Program-made: the position numbers and the translations under genes | The notes under the pieces: generated by a model | What the model saw: only the letters and a program-made list of their open reading frames with translations | Told to the model about the DNA's origin: nothing | The model's database searches: none | Shown here: positions 8,425 through 16,492 of the stretch, one piece after another | Layout of the letters: every line of letters starts with the position of its first letter | Position numbering within the stretch: the first letter of the stretch is position 1 | From: Streptomyces xiamenensis | GTDB taxonomy: Bacteria; Actinomycetota; Actinomycetes; Streptomycetales; Streptomycetaceae | DNA: 64,000 bases | NCBI RefSeq assembly: GCF_000993785.3 | Contig: NZ_CP009922.3 | Location: 248,001-312,000 of the forward strand | Reading direction: 5' to 3'

Positions 8425-10677
8425 CTACAGCAGTTTGTCAAGGGTGATGGGGAGCTTGCGTACCCGGATGCCGGTGGCGTTGAAGACGGCGTTGCCGACG
8501 GCGGCGGCCGAGCCGACGGTGCCGATCTCCCCCAGGCCGCGAGCGCCGAGACTTCGGGTTCCGACCTCCCCGCCGTCCTCGACGAGCGGCCCGGTGAGGT
8601 GCGGGTCGGGCCGGTCGAGGAGGTGCACGTCGATGTCGGGGATGTCGGCGTTCACGGGTACCAGGTAGTCGGCGAGCGTGCTCGCGGCCAGCCGCCCCGT
8701 GTCCCGTTCAAGGTGGTTTTCTTCCAGCAGGGCGCCGGAGATGCCGAAGATGACACCGCCGACGATCTGACTCCGGGCGGCCCGGGCGTTGATGGTGCGC
8801 CCGGCGTCCACGACGGTGGTGAACCGGGTGACGCGGATCTCGCGGGTGAACCGGTTGACCCGCACCTCACAGAAGTGGGCGCCGAAGGTATGGAACGAGT
8901 ACCCGGGGGGATCGCCGGCGGGCTCGGAGGCGGTGGCGTCCAGGCCGCGCGACCCGAGGGCCCTGAGCAGTTCGCCAAAGGTCATCGAGCGATCGTTCCC
9001 GTACAGTCGGCCCTGCTCGTAGCGCAGGTCCTCGGCGGTCGCCCCGTGCCACGGCGAGCCGGAATGGGTCACCGCGAGCTGCTTGAGCGCGGCGATCGTG
9101 TCGCGGGCGGCAGCCACGACCGCCGGGACCGTGCTGTGCGTGGCGCCGGAGCCCACGGCGGGTGCCCCCGGGGGGAGCGCCGAGTCACCGATCTCCGCAG
9201 TCACCCGCTCGAGCGGGAGCCCCAGGGCGTCGGCGCCGGCGACCGCCACCATCGTCCACGCGCCAGTGCCCAGGTCCGAGGTCCCGGTCGACACCACCGC
9301 GGCGTCGTCGTCGCGCAGCCGGATCCTGACGCTCGCGGCCTGGCGGGCCGCCGGGTACGCTGCGCTGGACATTCCGGTGCCGACCAGCCACTGCCCGTCG
9401 ACCCGCGCGCGGGGTGTGGCGCTGCGGGCCGACCAGCCAAAGCGTCGTGCGCCGTCGCGGTAGCACTCGTCGAGGTGCTTGCTCGACCACGGCCGGGCTG
9501 TGGAGGGGCTGACGGTGGCGTAGTTGCGCAGTCGCAACTCGACGGGGTCGACACCGGTGGCGACGGCCAGTTCGTCCATCGCCGTCTCCAGGGCGAACGC
9601 CCCGGGGGCCTCATTGGGCGCCCGCATCGCCCAACTGCTCGGCATGTCGAGGATGACCTGCTGCGGGTTGATCCGCAGGTTGGGCGTGTTGTAGAGCGTG
9701 TCCGAGGTGGAGTGGCCCGGGATCATGTTCCAGCCACCAGCAGCCGGCCTCTCGGCGACGCTCTCGTGGCTGATGGCGTTGAGGACTCCGTTGCGGGAGG
9801 CACCCAGCCTGACCGTCTGGATGAGGTGCGGGCGGTGGCCGACCAGGGTGAACATCTGCTCCCTGGTGAGGGTGAGCTTGACGGGACGGCCAAGCTCCCG
9901 GGCCGCAGCGGCGGCCACTGGGGCCTCGCTCCACACGATGACCCGGGCCCCGAAACCGCCGCCGATGTACCTTCCGACCAGCCGGACCTGCTGTGGGAGA
10001 ACGCCGAGCCGCTGGGCCAGCAGGATCGTGAACGGCGTTGGCATCTGCGCGCCGGCGTGGACGGTCACCCCGTCTCCGTCCCACTCGGCAAGGACGGTGT
10101 GGGGTTCCATCGCGGCGTGGTGCTGCACCGGCTGCTCGAAGTCGGCCTCCACGACGACTTCGCTGGCGGCGAGCGCCTCGTCGATCGACTCGACGCCCGG
10201 GGCGAGGACCGTGACGCTGCTCGGCTCCCCGCTGGACGTGGGGTCGGACGGTTCGCGGGGTCCGTCCGCGAGGGAGGAGCGCGGCGGCTGCGCGTCGTAG
10301 GTGACGGTGATGAGCGCCGCGGCGTCGCGCGCCTGCTCAACACTCCCGGCAACGACCACGGCGATGATCTGGCCGTAGTAACGCACAGTCCTGTCCTGCA
10401 AGGGGATGTAGTTCTCACCGAAGAAACTGAACTCGGGTGCGAGCGCGTACAGCCTGAGGCGCCCGTCCCCCGCGACGTACACGCGCAGGACTCCGGGAGC
10501 GGCCAGTGCGGCGACGGTGTCGATGGAACGGATGGTGCCCCTCGCGACCGTGCTGGTGACGACGTGGGCGTAGGACGTGTTGGTGGCCGAATAGTCACCG
10601 GAGTACCGTGCGGCTCCGGTGACCTTCAATCGGCCGTCTACGCGGGCGACTTCACGCCCGACTGGAGAGACGGTCAT
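8425..10677 (-). CDS. paoC: Aldehyde oxidase molybdenum-binding large subunit (PaoC-like), intact copy 2
   Basis: A 750-residue large subunit of the xanthine dehydrogenase family. N-terminal domain: VDGRLKVTGAARYSGDY at about 12-28 and the ENYIPLQDRTVRYYGQIIAVV block. Mo-cofactor-binding regions: GRYIGGGFGARVIVWSE and ALETAMDELAVATGVDPVELRLRNY. The C-terminus holds LGARGLGEIGTVGSAAAVGNA, whose Glu is the family's catalytic base. The size is as expected for PaoC. Start at ATG 10677. The frame is open without a stop into the XdhC-like fragment upstream. It is the only intact gene of operon copy 2 and presumably pairs with PaoA, PaoB and the XdhC-like chaperone encoded by copy 1. Confidence 0.93.
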   Translation of the reverse strand: MTVSPVGREVARVDGRLKVTGAARYSGDYSATNTSYAHVVTSTVARGTIRSIDTVAALAAPGVLRVYVAGDGRLRLYALAPEFSFFGENYIPLQDRTVRYYGQIIAVVVAGSVEQARDAAALITVTYDAQPPRSSLADGPREPSDPTSSGEPSSVTVLAPGVESIDEALAASEVVVEADFEQPVQHHAAMEPHTVLAEWDGDGVTVHAGAQMPTPFTILLAQRLGVLPQQVRLVGRYIGGGFGARVIVWSEAPVAAAAARELGRPVKLTLTREQMFTLVGHRPHLIQTVRLGASRNGVLNAISHESVAERPAAGGWNMIPGHSTSDTLYNTPNLRINPQQVILDMPSSWAMRAPNEAPGAFALETAMDELAVATGVDPVELRLRNYATVSPSTARPWSSKHLDECYRDGARRFGWSARSATPRARVDGQWLVGTGMSSAAYPAARQAASVRIRLRDDDAAVVSTGTSDLGTGAWTMVAVAGADALGLPLERVTAEIGDSALPPGAPAVGSGATHSTVPAVVAAARDTIAALKQLAVTHSGSPWHGATAEDLRYEQGRLYGNDRSMTFGELLRALGSRGLDATASEPAGDPPGYSFHTFGAHFCEVRVNRFTREIRVTRFTTVVDAGRTINARAARSQIVGGVIFGISGALLEENHLERDTGRLAASTLADYLVPVNADIPDIDVHLLDRPDPHLTGPLVEDGGEVGTRSLGARGLGEIGTVGSAAAVGNAVFNATGIRVRKLPITLDKLL

Positions 10678-10680
10678 CCT

Positions 10681-11046
10681 GACTCCTGACTGCTGGGAAC
10701 GGCGCCCGTCGGCGGGACGGCGGGCCAGTGGATGGGCCCCGGGGCGCAGGTCTGCCCCGGCGCCGGCGCGCGGGTGGGCAACGATCTCGGCCGCGATCGA
10801 CAGCGCGGTCTCCGGGGGGCGAGCGCCGAGATCGAGCCCGATCGGCGAACGCAACCAGTCGAGTTCGTGGTCGGTGGGGCCGGCACCGCGCAGCCGCGCG
10901 AGACGCTCCTCGTGGGTACGGCGCGACCCCGCGACCCCGACGTAGGCCACCGGCAGTCGCAGTGCGGCGGTGAGCAGCGGCATGTCACACTTCGGGTCGT
11001 GGGTGAGCGCGCAGACGACCATCCGGCCGTCCGGACGCTGTGCGGT
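10681..11046 (-). pseudogene. XdhC-like maturation gene, C-terminal fragment fused in frame to paoC
   Basis: About 115 codons match only the C-terminal part of the intact XdhC-like protein at 3499-4644 (VVCALTHDPKCDMPLLTAAL, YVGVAGSRRTHEERLARLRG, IGLDLGARPPETALSIAAEIV, the last with one residue missing relative to the paralogue). The N-terminal XdhC domain with the GGC motif is gone. No stop separates the fragment from the large-subunit gene, so initiation at the ATG at 11022 would give an 865-residue fusion. Confidence 0.85.
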
Positions 11047-11047
11047 T

Positions 11048-11197
11048 CCATCCGGTCAGTGCCGAGCAGCCGCTGCCTGGCTCCCGCTGGTGCAGGCGGT
11101 CGTGACGTCGCGGAAGCAGCCGCACCGGGTACGCTGCAGCAGGTTTCCTCCGGTGCTCGCCATGGTGCGCAGCTGCGCCGAGGCGCCGAGCTGTCGT
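11048..11197 (-). pseudogene. paoB-like FAD subunit, internal fragment
   Basis: Only about 50 codons remain, beginning with LGASAQLRTMASTGGNLLQ and continuing through RTRCGCFRDVTTAC. A frameshift near the second cysteine then puts the REPGSGCSALTGWNRT segment in another frame. It matches residues 93-140 of the copy 1 FAD subunit, the loop that carries the extra FeS site. It is joined on one side to the truncated FeS-subunit gene and on the other to the XdhC-like fragment, showing two deletion junctions near 11197 and 11048. Confidence 0.8.
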
Positions 11198-11683
11198 CGG
11201 CGCTCGCGGGGCCCTCGTCGACCATGGCGACGGCCGACATGATCTGCCCGGGAGTGCAGAAGCCACACCGGAATCCCTCGTGGTCGATAAACGCCTGCTG
11301 CATCGGGTGTAGCTGCTCCCCATCGGTGAGGTCCTCGATCCTGGTGCCCTCACGGCCGTTGGCCGTGGCCGCCGGCGTCAGGCACGGCAGCACGCGTCGG
11401 CCGTCGACGTGCACGGTGCAAGCCCCGCACTGGCCACGGTCGCAGCCCGTCTTCGACCCGCTAACCTCCAGTTGCTCGCGGAGCGTGTCGAGCAGTGTGG
11501 CCCGCGGATCGACTCGCACCGTGTGCCGGTCACCGTTGACCGCGCCCCGTACGGCCACGAGCCAGTCGCCCGCCGCGGTCGCCACCAGCGGCGCCGCAGC
11601 ATCTGCGGCGACGGCACCGGCGACCCGAACCCTCGCCGGGACACGCCTGACGGACCCTGGCCCGCCTGATTGCCTGGAATCAT
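11198..11683 (-). pseudogene. paoA-like FeS subunit, frameshifted and 3'-truncated
   Basis: ATG 11683 has an AGGAGAAG ribosome site and begins a twin-arginine signal (GVSRRGF), but a frameshift near 11625 moves the rest of the signal and the mature protein to another frame. That frame encodes a well preserved [2Fe-2S] domain (GCDRGQCGACTVHVDGRRV, FRCGFCTPGQIMSAVAM). The terminal part with the NICRC motif is deleted at about 11198, where a FAD-subunit fragment follows. The upstream region at 11690-11820 still resembles the region upstream of copy 1 (6400-6470), so the operons are true duplicates. Confidence 0.85.
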
Positions 11684-12139
11684 GCGCTTCTCCTGGTTGT
11701 GCGCCGGAAGGCACCCCGACGGTCGGCGGACTTCGGCACAACCGAGCGCTTGAGGTGCTGTTCCCAGGTTGACCAAGCAGGTCGACGGCTGCCAGGACCC
11801 GCCGATCCGAGGTTGCGTGATCCGGGCTTACCGCGACCCGGCCAGGCTGGGCTCCCACACCTACGACGCTGAACACGCCGCGCCCACAGAATGTCTCTGA
11901 CCGCGCTCGAAACCCGCAAGGACCTCGCGGCGCCTGGCGCTTTGGCCCACGCGCCATGAGGTGCGGTCGTGGGTGTCGGCGCAGTGGCTGTGGTCCGGTG
12001 ACCGACAGCAATCCGGGGAGTTCCAGCCGAGGGCACCGCGGGCCCATCGGCCATGTGGAGGAACGCCGGCTTCTCGCCGCCCGAACCCCGCACGACCGCC
12101 AGGGTCCTACCGCCCCACACCCCACGCGGAGGGACCCGA

Positions 12140-12542
12140 GTGCCGCCCCACACCGTCGTCGACGTCATGATCGTCCTCGAACGCGGAGACCGGATCCGCC
12201 TCGCCGAACGAGCGAACACCGGCTACGCGGACGGTCTGCTCAACCTGCCCCCCGGGAAGGTCGAGCCCGGCGAAAGCGTCATCGAAGCCGCAGTACATCG
12301 ACCCGGCGGACCTCCGCACCGTGCACGTCATGCACTACCGCAACCCCGAAGGCCGGCCCCGCATCGGATGGTTCTTCGCCACCGCCCACTGGCGCGGCGA
12401 ACCAGTCAACGCCGAGCCCACCAAGTGCGCCGGCATCGGATGGCACCACCTCCGCCAACTCCCGCATCACACCGTGCCGTACAACGCCACGGGGATCGCC
12501 CACTACCTCACAGGCGACACCTTCTCCGTCCATGGCTGGTAA
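12140..12542 (+). pseudogene. Nudix hydrolase lacking the catalytic Nudix box
   Basis: GTG 12140 with GGAGG upstream starts a Nudix-fold protein: VVDVMIVLERGDRIRLAERA, then GLLNLPPGKVEPGESVIEAA, the first half of the Nudix box. The sequence jumps at about 12290 to YIDPADLRTVHVMHYRNPEG in another frame, so the catalytic REUxEExGU half is missing and the frame is broken. The C-terminal part then continues normally to TAA at 12540. The most economical reading is an internal deletion of a few dozen bases that removed the metal-binding helix. Sequence from about 11700 to 12139 contains nothing I can support beyond the decayed operon upstream region. Confidence 0.8.
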
Positions 12543-12768
12543 CCACACTCACCCCGCCCGTCAGCACGCCCTGCCCGGCACCGGCCCGCCGGGCGAGCCC
12601 GGACAGCGGAGCGTTCAGCCCTGCTCCGGGCAGACTCGCGGGCGGCGGCCCTCGGCCCGTCATGGGGAGGCCGCCGCTCCCCCGATCTCGGGGTGCTGGG
12701 TCACCCCGAGCGCACCGGCCGGACGCTGGCACCCCGGAGGGCCCAGGGCCGAACCTCTGCTGAATAGA

Positions 12769-12799
12769 TCTGTCGCAACAAAAACATCTGTTGGACAGA
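12769..12799. promoter_or_regulatory. Inverted repeat, TetR-type operator candidate
   Basis: Arms TCTGTC(G)CAACA and TGTTGGACAGA face each other across a short A-rich spacer; one extra G breaks perfect symmetry. The site is about 85 bases upstream of the monooxygenase relic, in an otherwise gene-free stretch (12543-12883). The layout is that of a TetR operator, but no TetR gene is adjacent. Confidence 0.45.
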
Positions 12800-12883
12800 A
12801 CTTCGGGCTCACCCAAGGATGGATGGGCGGCAGCGCAGTCGATGGGACAGGTACGCGCGGCCGCCCTGAGTGGAGGCTGAACG

Positions 12884-13155
12884 TTGAGCGAACAGACCGA
12901 AGTAGTCGTCGTCGGTGCGGGCCAGGCCGGCGTCGCGATGAGCGAGCACCTGAGGGCGGGCGGTGTGCCGCACACCGTGCTGGAGCGCCATCGCATCGCC
13001 GAGCGCTGGCGCTCGGAGCGATGGGACTCCCTGGTCGCGAACGGCCCCGCGTGGCACGACCGATTCCCAGGGTTGGAGTTCTCCGCTGTGGCACCCGAGG
13101 GCTTCGCCGCGAAGGAGCAGGTCGCGGACTACTTCGTCGCGTACGGGCGCCCTCC
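12884..13155 (+). pseudogene. Flavin-containing monooxygenase, N-terminal fragment
   Basis: TTG 12884, preceded by GGAGG, begins a clear FAD-binding Rossmann motif (EVVVVGAGQAGVAMSEHLR) followed by VPHTVLERHRIAERWRSERWDSL and FAAKEQVADYFVAYG, the opening of flavoprotein monooxygenases of the CzcO/FMO type. Similarity ends at about 13155 after some 90 of about 400 residues, and the following sequence is out of character. The rest of 13156-13550 shows no recognisable gene. Truncation may be linked to the integration scar downstream. Confidence 0.75.
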
Positions 13156-13436
13156 CACCCAGCGGCGTCCGCGCGTCAGGACGCGAACAGGCTCCTGCGG
13201 CGATAGCGGAGACAAGGCAGGGAATTCCGTTTCACTGCAGAAGCGTGGGTGGGTGCATCGGCCCTCCAGAGGTCGTTGCCCCGTACGTGACACCCGCGTC
13301 GGTCCGGCCAGCCCCATTCCGTCAGTTCACTCAACCCGTGCAAGCACAGCCGCGCCCCGCAGGTCCCCTCGGCGCCCGCGTCCGACCAGGTCGGCACGCT
13401 TGTGCGCCACTCCGATGCAGGGCGCCCCCGCAAGGC

Positions 13437-13455
13437 TGGGACCACTTTGGGACCA
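13437..13455. repeat. 19-bp direct repeat, copy 1
   Basis: TGGGACCACTTTGGGACCA occurs here and again at 13702-13720. The second copy lies inside the 3' end of the integrase fragment, where its complement encodes the GPKVVP residues. The first copy is 265 bases away, on the other side of the tRNA-derived scar, and would encode the same residues in a decayed frame. This suggests a second, older integrase 3' end or tandem integration. Confidence 0.75.
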
Positions 13456-13550
13456 CACGTCGCGCACAGCCCAGCCCCGAAGCACCTCCCGCATACGTCA
13501 TCTCGTTTCCGCCGGTCAGTCTGACCTGCGGAAATGCCCACTCCCATGAT

Positions 13551-13593
13551 CTGGGGGTCAAGGGGTCGCAGGTTCAAATCCTGTCGTCCCGAC
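13551..13593 (+). other. tRNA-Pro(GGG) 3' half: integration scar (att site)
   Basis: The 43 bases run from the anticodon loop (CTGGGGGTCAAGG, anticodon GGG) through the variable region and T-arm (GGTTCAAATCC) to the acceptor 3' strand. They match the 3' half of actinobacterial tRNA-Pro(GGG) from memory of the family. The 5' half (D-arm and acceptor partner) is absent. Integrative elements that use the 3' end of a tRNA leave exactly this duplicate at the far end. A tyrosine-integrase relic lies about 70 bases away. Confidence 0.75.
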
Positions 13594-13600
13594 GGTGCGA

Positions 13601-13645
13601 AGGGCCGGTGAGCCGGGAGAATCCTCCCAGCTCACCGGCCCTTTC
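13601..13645. terminator. Strong hairpin between att scar and integrase relic
   Basis: Arms AGGGCCGGTGAGC (13601-13613) and GCTCACCGGCCCT (13630-13642) pair perfectly, with an additional GGGAG/CTCCC pairing inside and an AATC loop, followed by TTT on the plus strand. It can terminate transcription from either side. Confidence 0.75.
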
Positions 13646-13662
13646 CATGCTCCGGCCCTGGT

Positions 13663-14055
13663 TCACCGGACGACGCGCAGATGCCGCTGGGGCCTCTCCT
13701 CTGGGACCACTTTGGGACCAGGCACCTCCCGGCCCCGGTCGAGATGGGCTGCCAGGGCCATTCCGGCCTCCCCGATGGCCCGGCGGTCGGGATGCAGATA
13801 CCGCTGCGTGGTGACCAGCGATCCGTGTCCGGCGATCAGCCGCAGCACGTGCACCTTGACCCCGGCGTCCGCCATCCACGTCAGCCCGGTGTGCCGCAGG
13901 TCGTGACGGCGCAGATGTTCGTATCCGAGAGCGACGACGACCCCGTCCCAGTGCGTGGCGTCCCGCAGGACGGCGGTGGTGATCCTCCCGACCCTGGGGC
14001 CGGTGAACAGGCGGGCCATGGGCCGGCATCCGACGACTTCCAGGCGCTGGATCAC
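13663..14055 (-). pseudogene. Tyrosine recombinase (integrase), C-terminal fragment
   Basis: About 130 codons carry most of the catalytic domain of a phage-type integrase: LRRHDLRHTGLTWMADAG has the HxxR motif, and LRLIAGHGSLVTTQRYLHPD has the GH and the nucleophilic Tyr. The DNA-binding and core-binding N-terminal domains are missing; homology starts abruptly near 14055, where a plus-strand gene fragment begins. It sits next to the tRNA-Pro scar, the usual position of the integrase in such elements, and is presumably dead. The 3' end contains copy 2 of a 19-bp repeat (13702-13720). Confidence 0.85.
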
Positions 14056-14069
14056 CAGGGGCAGGAAAG

Positions 14070-14315
14070 TGGGGGCGGTTCCTGTTCTGGGCCGCTGCCA
14101 GCGGCGACGCGGCCGGCCTCACCCTCGCGTCCCCGCCCGGCGGACAACTGGCCATCGGGCACTCGACACCGGACAGCGTCGCCGTGGTCACCAAGGACGG
14201 CCGGCTCCTGGCGGACAGCCCGAACTCGGCATCCCTGGCCATTCTCCGAGACTGGATGTCTGCGTGGATCGCCGCAGGCACCCAGCATTGGTCCACCCAC
14301 ACTCCGCCCTCGTAG
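14070..14315 (+). pseudogene. C-terminal fragment of an unrecognised actinobacterial protein
   Basis: A frame with strong GC3 bias encodes a plausible C-terminal domain with LTLASPPGGQLAIGHSTPD, SVAVVTKDGRLLADSPNSA and ILRDWMSAWIAAG, ending at TAG 14313. No start is present and the reading begins at the integrase junction near 14070. The pattern recalls the C-terminal region of some actinobacterial methyltransferase-type proteins found near lanthipeptide genes, but I cannot confirm it. A terminator hairpin follows. Confidence 0.5.
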
Positions 14316-14382
14316 AGGTCGAGTCCGGGTGGCGCCTGCGGCTCGGCCGCACCCCGCGGGCGCGCAGCAGCACGACAGAGGA

Positions 14383-14412
14383 CCCCGCACGCCGGTCGGC
14401 GTGCGGGGCCTT
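14383..14412. terminator. Rho-independent terminator
   Basis: CCCCGCACGCCG (14383-14394), a two-base GT loop and CGGCGTGCGGGG (14397-14408) form a perfect 12-bp stem, followed by TTGTCGTCTTTT. It closes the plus-strand fragment ending at 14315 and can also serve the minus-strand fragment ending at 14422. Confidence 0.75.
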
Positions 14413-14421
14413 GTCGTCTTT

Positions 14422-14625
14422 TCAGCCCCGGGTCGCCAGCCCGGTGGCGACGGCGCGGTGCGCGGACTGGTCCAGCACCATGAGGGCGGTGCCGGGGCCG
14501 GCGATCTCGGCGGTGGGCCGGCCTTCGGAATCGAGGCGGACGGTGTGGCACTGGTGGACGTACCGGTCTTCCCGGCCCGGGGCGGCGAGTATCGGCGAGT
14601 TCGGGTATTCGAAGCTGAGGAATAG
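14422..14625 (-). pseudogene. C-terminal fragment of an unrecognised protein
   Basis: About 67 codons with strong GC3 bias on the minus strand (EYPNSPILAAPGREDRYVHQ, TVRLDSEGRPTAEIAGPGTA, MVLDQSAHRAVATGLATRG, stop at 14422) look like the end of a real gene. Upstream, near 14625, the bias collapses and no start is credible. I do not recognise the family. Confidence 0.45.
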
Positions 14626-14692
14626 GACGTCGCAGTCGGCCGAGCAAGCGTTAATCCGTTGCGAGAACCGGGAAGCGGGCCAGGATGATCCG

Positions 14693-15082
14693 ATGAGTGA
14701 AGAGGCAGATGGTGTAGCTGAGACGATCGCGCGCGAGCTGAAGTTGATGAGTCCCTGTGTTCGGGCGTCCAGGGAGCTCGCTGGACAGCTCTTCGATCCC
14801 GACTTCGTGGAAGTGGGTGCTTCCGGCCGCCGGTAGGACCGGCAGACCATGTTGGCAGAGCTGCCTGACAAGCCTGGGGCATCCGATGATGGCCCGTTCT
14901 ATGAGCCTTTCGGCATGGCAGGGACAATTCTGGCGCCTGGCGTCGTGCATGTGACGTATGAAGCCATCCTTGGCGAACGGCGGTCGCGGCATAGTTCGTT
15001 TTGGCGAAAGGTGGATGAGGGCTCCGGGTGGCGGATGTACTACCACCAAGGCACCCTCGTTCCGGCCGATCAGAGGCAGTAG
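14693..15082 (+). pseudogene. DUF4440 / NTF2-like protein with in-frame amber codon
   Basis: ATG 14693 opens a small NTF2-like protein (ETIARELKLMSPCVRASREL, FDPDFVEVGASGRR). In the same frame a TAG at 14834-14836 takes the place of a tryptophan expected in GRRW, and the protein then continues without a shift (DRQTMLAELPDKPG, VVHVTYEAILGERRSRHSSF, WRKVDEGSGWRMYYHQGTLV) to TAG at 15080. One TGG-to-TAG change would explain everything. The family has roles in small-molecule binding or as toxin-immunity-like proteins; the function here is unknown. Reinitiation at the ATG at 14849 is possible but would lack the N-terminal helix. Confidence 0.8.
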
Positions 15083-15384
15083 ATCATGATCGACTGGCCA
15101 CCTCGGCTGCATAAGCGGTGCTGACGGCTCCAGCTCTCCACCGTTCGGCAGCAAAGGAGTCGACCCCGAGGCGCCGTTGGAGGACGGCCGGGGCATCTGG
15201 GCACAGAGATCGAGCAGGGCGGCGCATCGTCACCGTCAGTCCCGAGGTAACCGTTCCGCTGGTATGGTCCCCGACCTCCGAAGCCGTGGCGGGAGAGTAC
15301 GTTCCCTTCTTCTCGCTGTCGTAGAAAGAGAAGCCGTTCACATTGCCGAGATGCTGGCCGTAGAAGCTGGGCACGCACCGGCAC

Positions 15385-15622
15385 CGGTAGGCGGTCGCCC
15401 CCGCGAGACGCGCGGCTGGGCGCCGCGTTCGCCGTGCTGGAGGAAGCGGCGGCGGCCGGGTGGATCGGCGGATGCGGGTGGGCCACCTGGTCCGGGTTCG
15501 CCGACGGGATGCTCACCATCCCGGTTCTGCTGACCGCCGCCCTCTCTGCCGGCAGCGCCGCGCACCACCTGGTCGCCGCTCGCCGCTATCCTGCCCTGTC
15601 CCTCCACGCAACGCTGACGTGA
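15385..15622 (+). pseudogene. C-terminal fragment of an unrecognised protein
   Basis: A GC3-biased frame (DARLGAAFAVLEEAAAAGWIG, CGWATWSGFADGMLTIPVL, AARRYPALSLHATLT) ends at TGA 15620, eighteen bases before the next gene. There is no credible start, and the frame decays upstream of about 15385. The stretch 15083-15384 contains only a weakly biased minus-strand frame that I could not assign. I do not recognise the family. Confidence 0.4.
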
Positions 15623-15640
15623 CAGAGAGAAGCAGCGACC

Positions 15641-16231
15641 ATGCAGGAACCTGGCCAGGCGATCGTGCTCGCGGGCACATCCGGCGCGGGCAAGAGCTCG
15701 ACGGTCACGGAACTCCAGAACATCCTTCCAGCGCCTTTCCTTGCTCTGGGGCTCGATATGTTCTTCGGCACCCTCCCGCACCGCTGGACCAGTGATGGGG
15801 AGCGCAGTTCAGAGGGGTTCTCCTACATCCGAGACACCGACCACGAGGGCCGTACCCGGCTGAGGATCGGGTACGGGCCGGTGGGCGCGCGCATGCTGGC
15901 CGGCATGCGTCAAGCCGTTGCCTCGCTCCTGAGAGAAGGCAACAACGTCATCGTCGATGAGATGCCGATCGATACCACCGTCCTGCCCGCCTGGCGCACC
16001 GTGCTGGCGGGGCATCGTGTGCTGTGGGTGCGCGTGAAGGCTCCTGTGGCCGTCCTGGAGAGCCGAGAGGCGGAACGCTTTCCGGAGAAGTTCCGCGGCC
16101 TCAGCAGAGGTCACTACGACATCTGCGACCAAGAAGGCTTCGACCTCACACTCGATTCCTCCGAGCTGGCACCGCAGGAACGCGCCCAACGCATCGCCGC
16201 AGCGGTGGCAGCATTCCCCCGAACCCGCTGA
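15641..16231 (+). CDS. Chloramphenicol phosphotransferase-like kinase
   Basis: A 196-residue P-loop kinase of the CPT family. Walker A is GTSGAGKSS at about 12-20, followed by FLALGLDMFFGTLPHRW, in which the Asp corresponds to the catalytic region of CPT. The central NNVIVDEMPI strand and VLWVRVKAPVAVLESREAER (lid region) are typical. Slightly longer than S. venezuelae CPT (178 residues). ATG 15641 has a GAGAGAAG site upstream. Known CPT phosphorylates the C-3 hydroxyl of chloramphenicol; many homologues act on unknown alcohols, so antibiotic resistance should not be assumed. Confidence 0.88.
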   Translation: MQEPGQAIVLAGTSGAGKSSTVTELQNILPAPFLALGLDMFFGTLPHRWTSDGERSSEGFSYIRDTDHEGRTRLRIGYGPVGARMLAGMRQAVASLLREGNNVIVDEMPIDTTVLPAWRTVLAGHRVLWVRVKAPVAVLESREAERFPEKFRGLSRGHYDICDQEGFDLTLDSSELAPQERAQRIAAAVAAFPRTR

Positions 16232-16492
16232 CGCCTCGACCAATACTCAGGTGGTCAGAAGTCAAACCTGATGCCCGCCGCGCGGAGACCGTTCCTTGTG
16301 AACCGTGGCGGACCCGCCGCTATCACACACCTACTTTCACAACACCTCGATTTCATCCTCGCGCTGACCACTCTGTGGAGGTCTCCGCCCGGTCCTCTCC
16401 GAGTGGCCCAATCCGATGACGGGCTCCCCCCGGTAACCGCTCCCGGCGCTACGGTGGACACCGCCACGCAATAACTCCGCGAGGAGGGCGAC

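Noticed and set aside
13551..13593. Functional tRNA-Pro gene
   Set aside because: Only the 3' half is present; the D-arm and 5' acceptor strand cannot be found upstream.
15084..15374. Minus-strand frame of 96 codons (SFYGQHLGNVNGFSFYDSEK)
   Set aside because: Coding bias is moderate at best, no ribosome site and no family; left unassigned.
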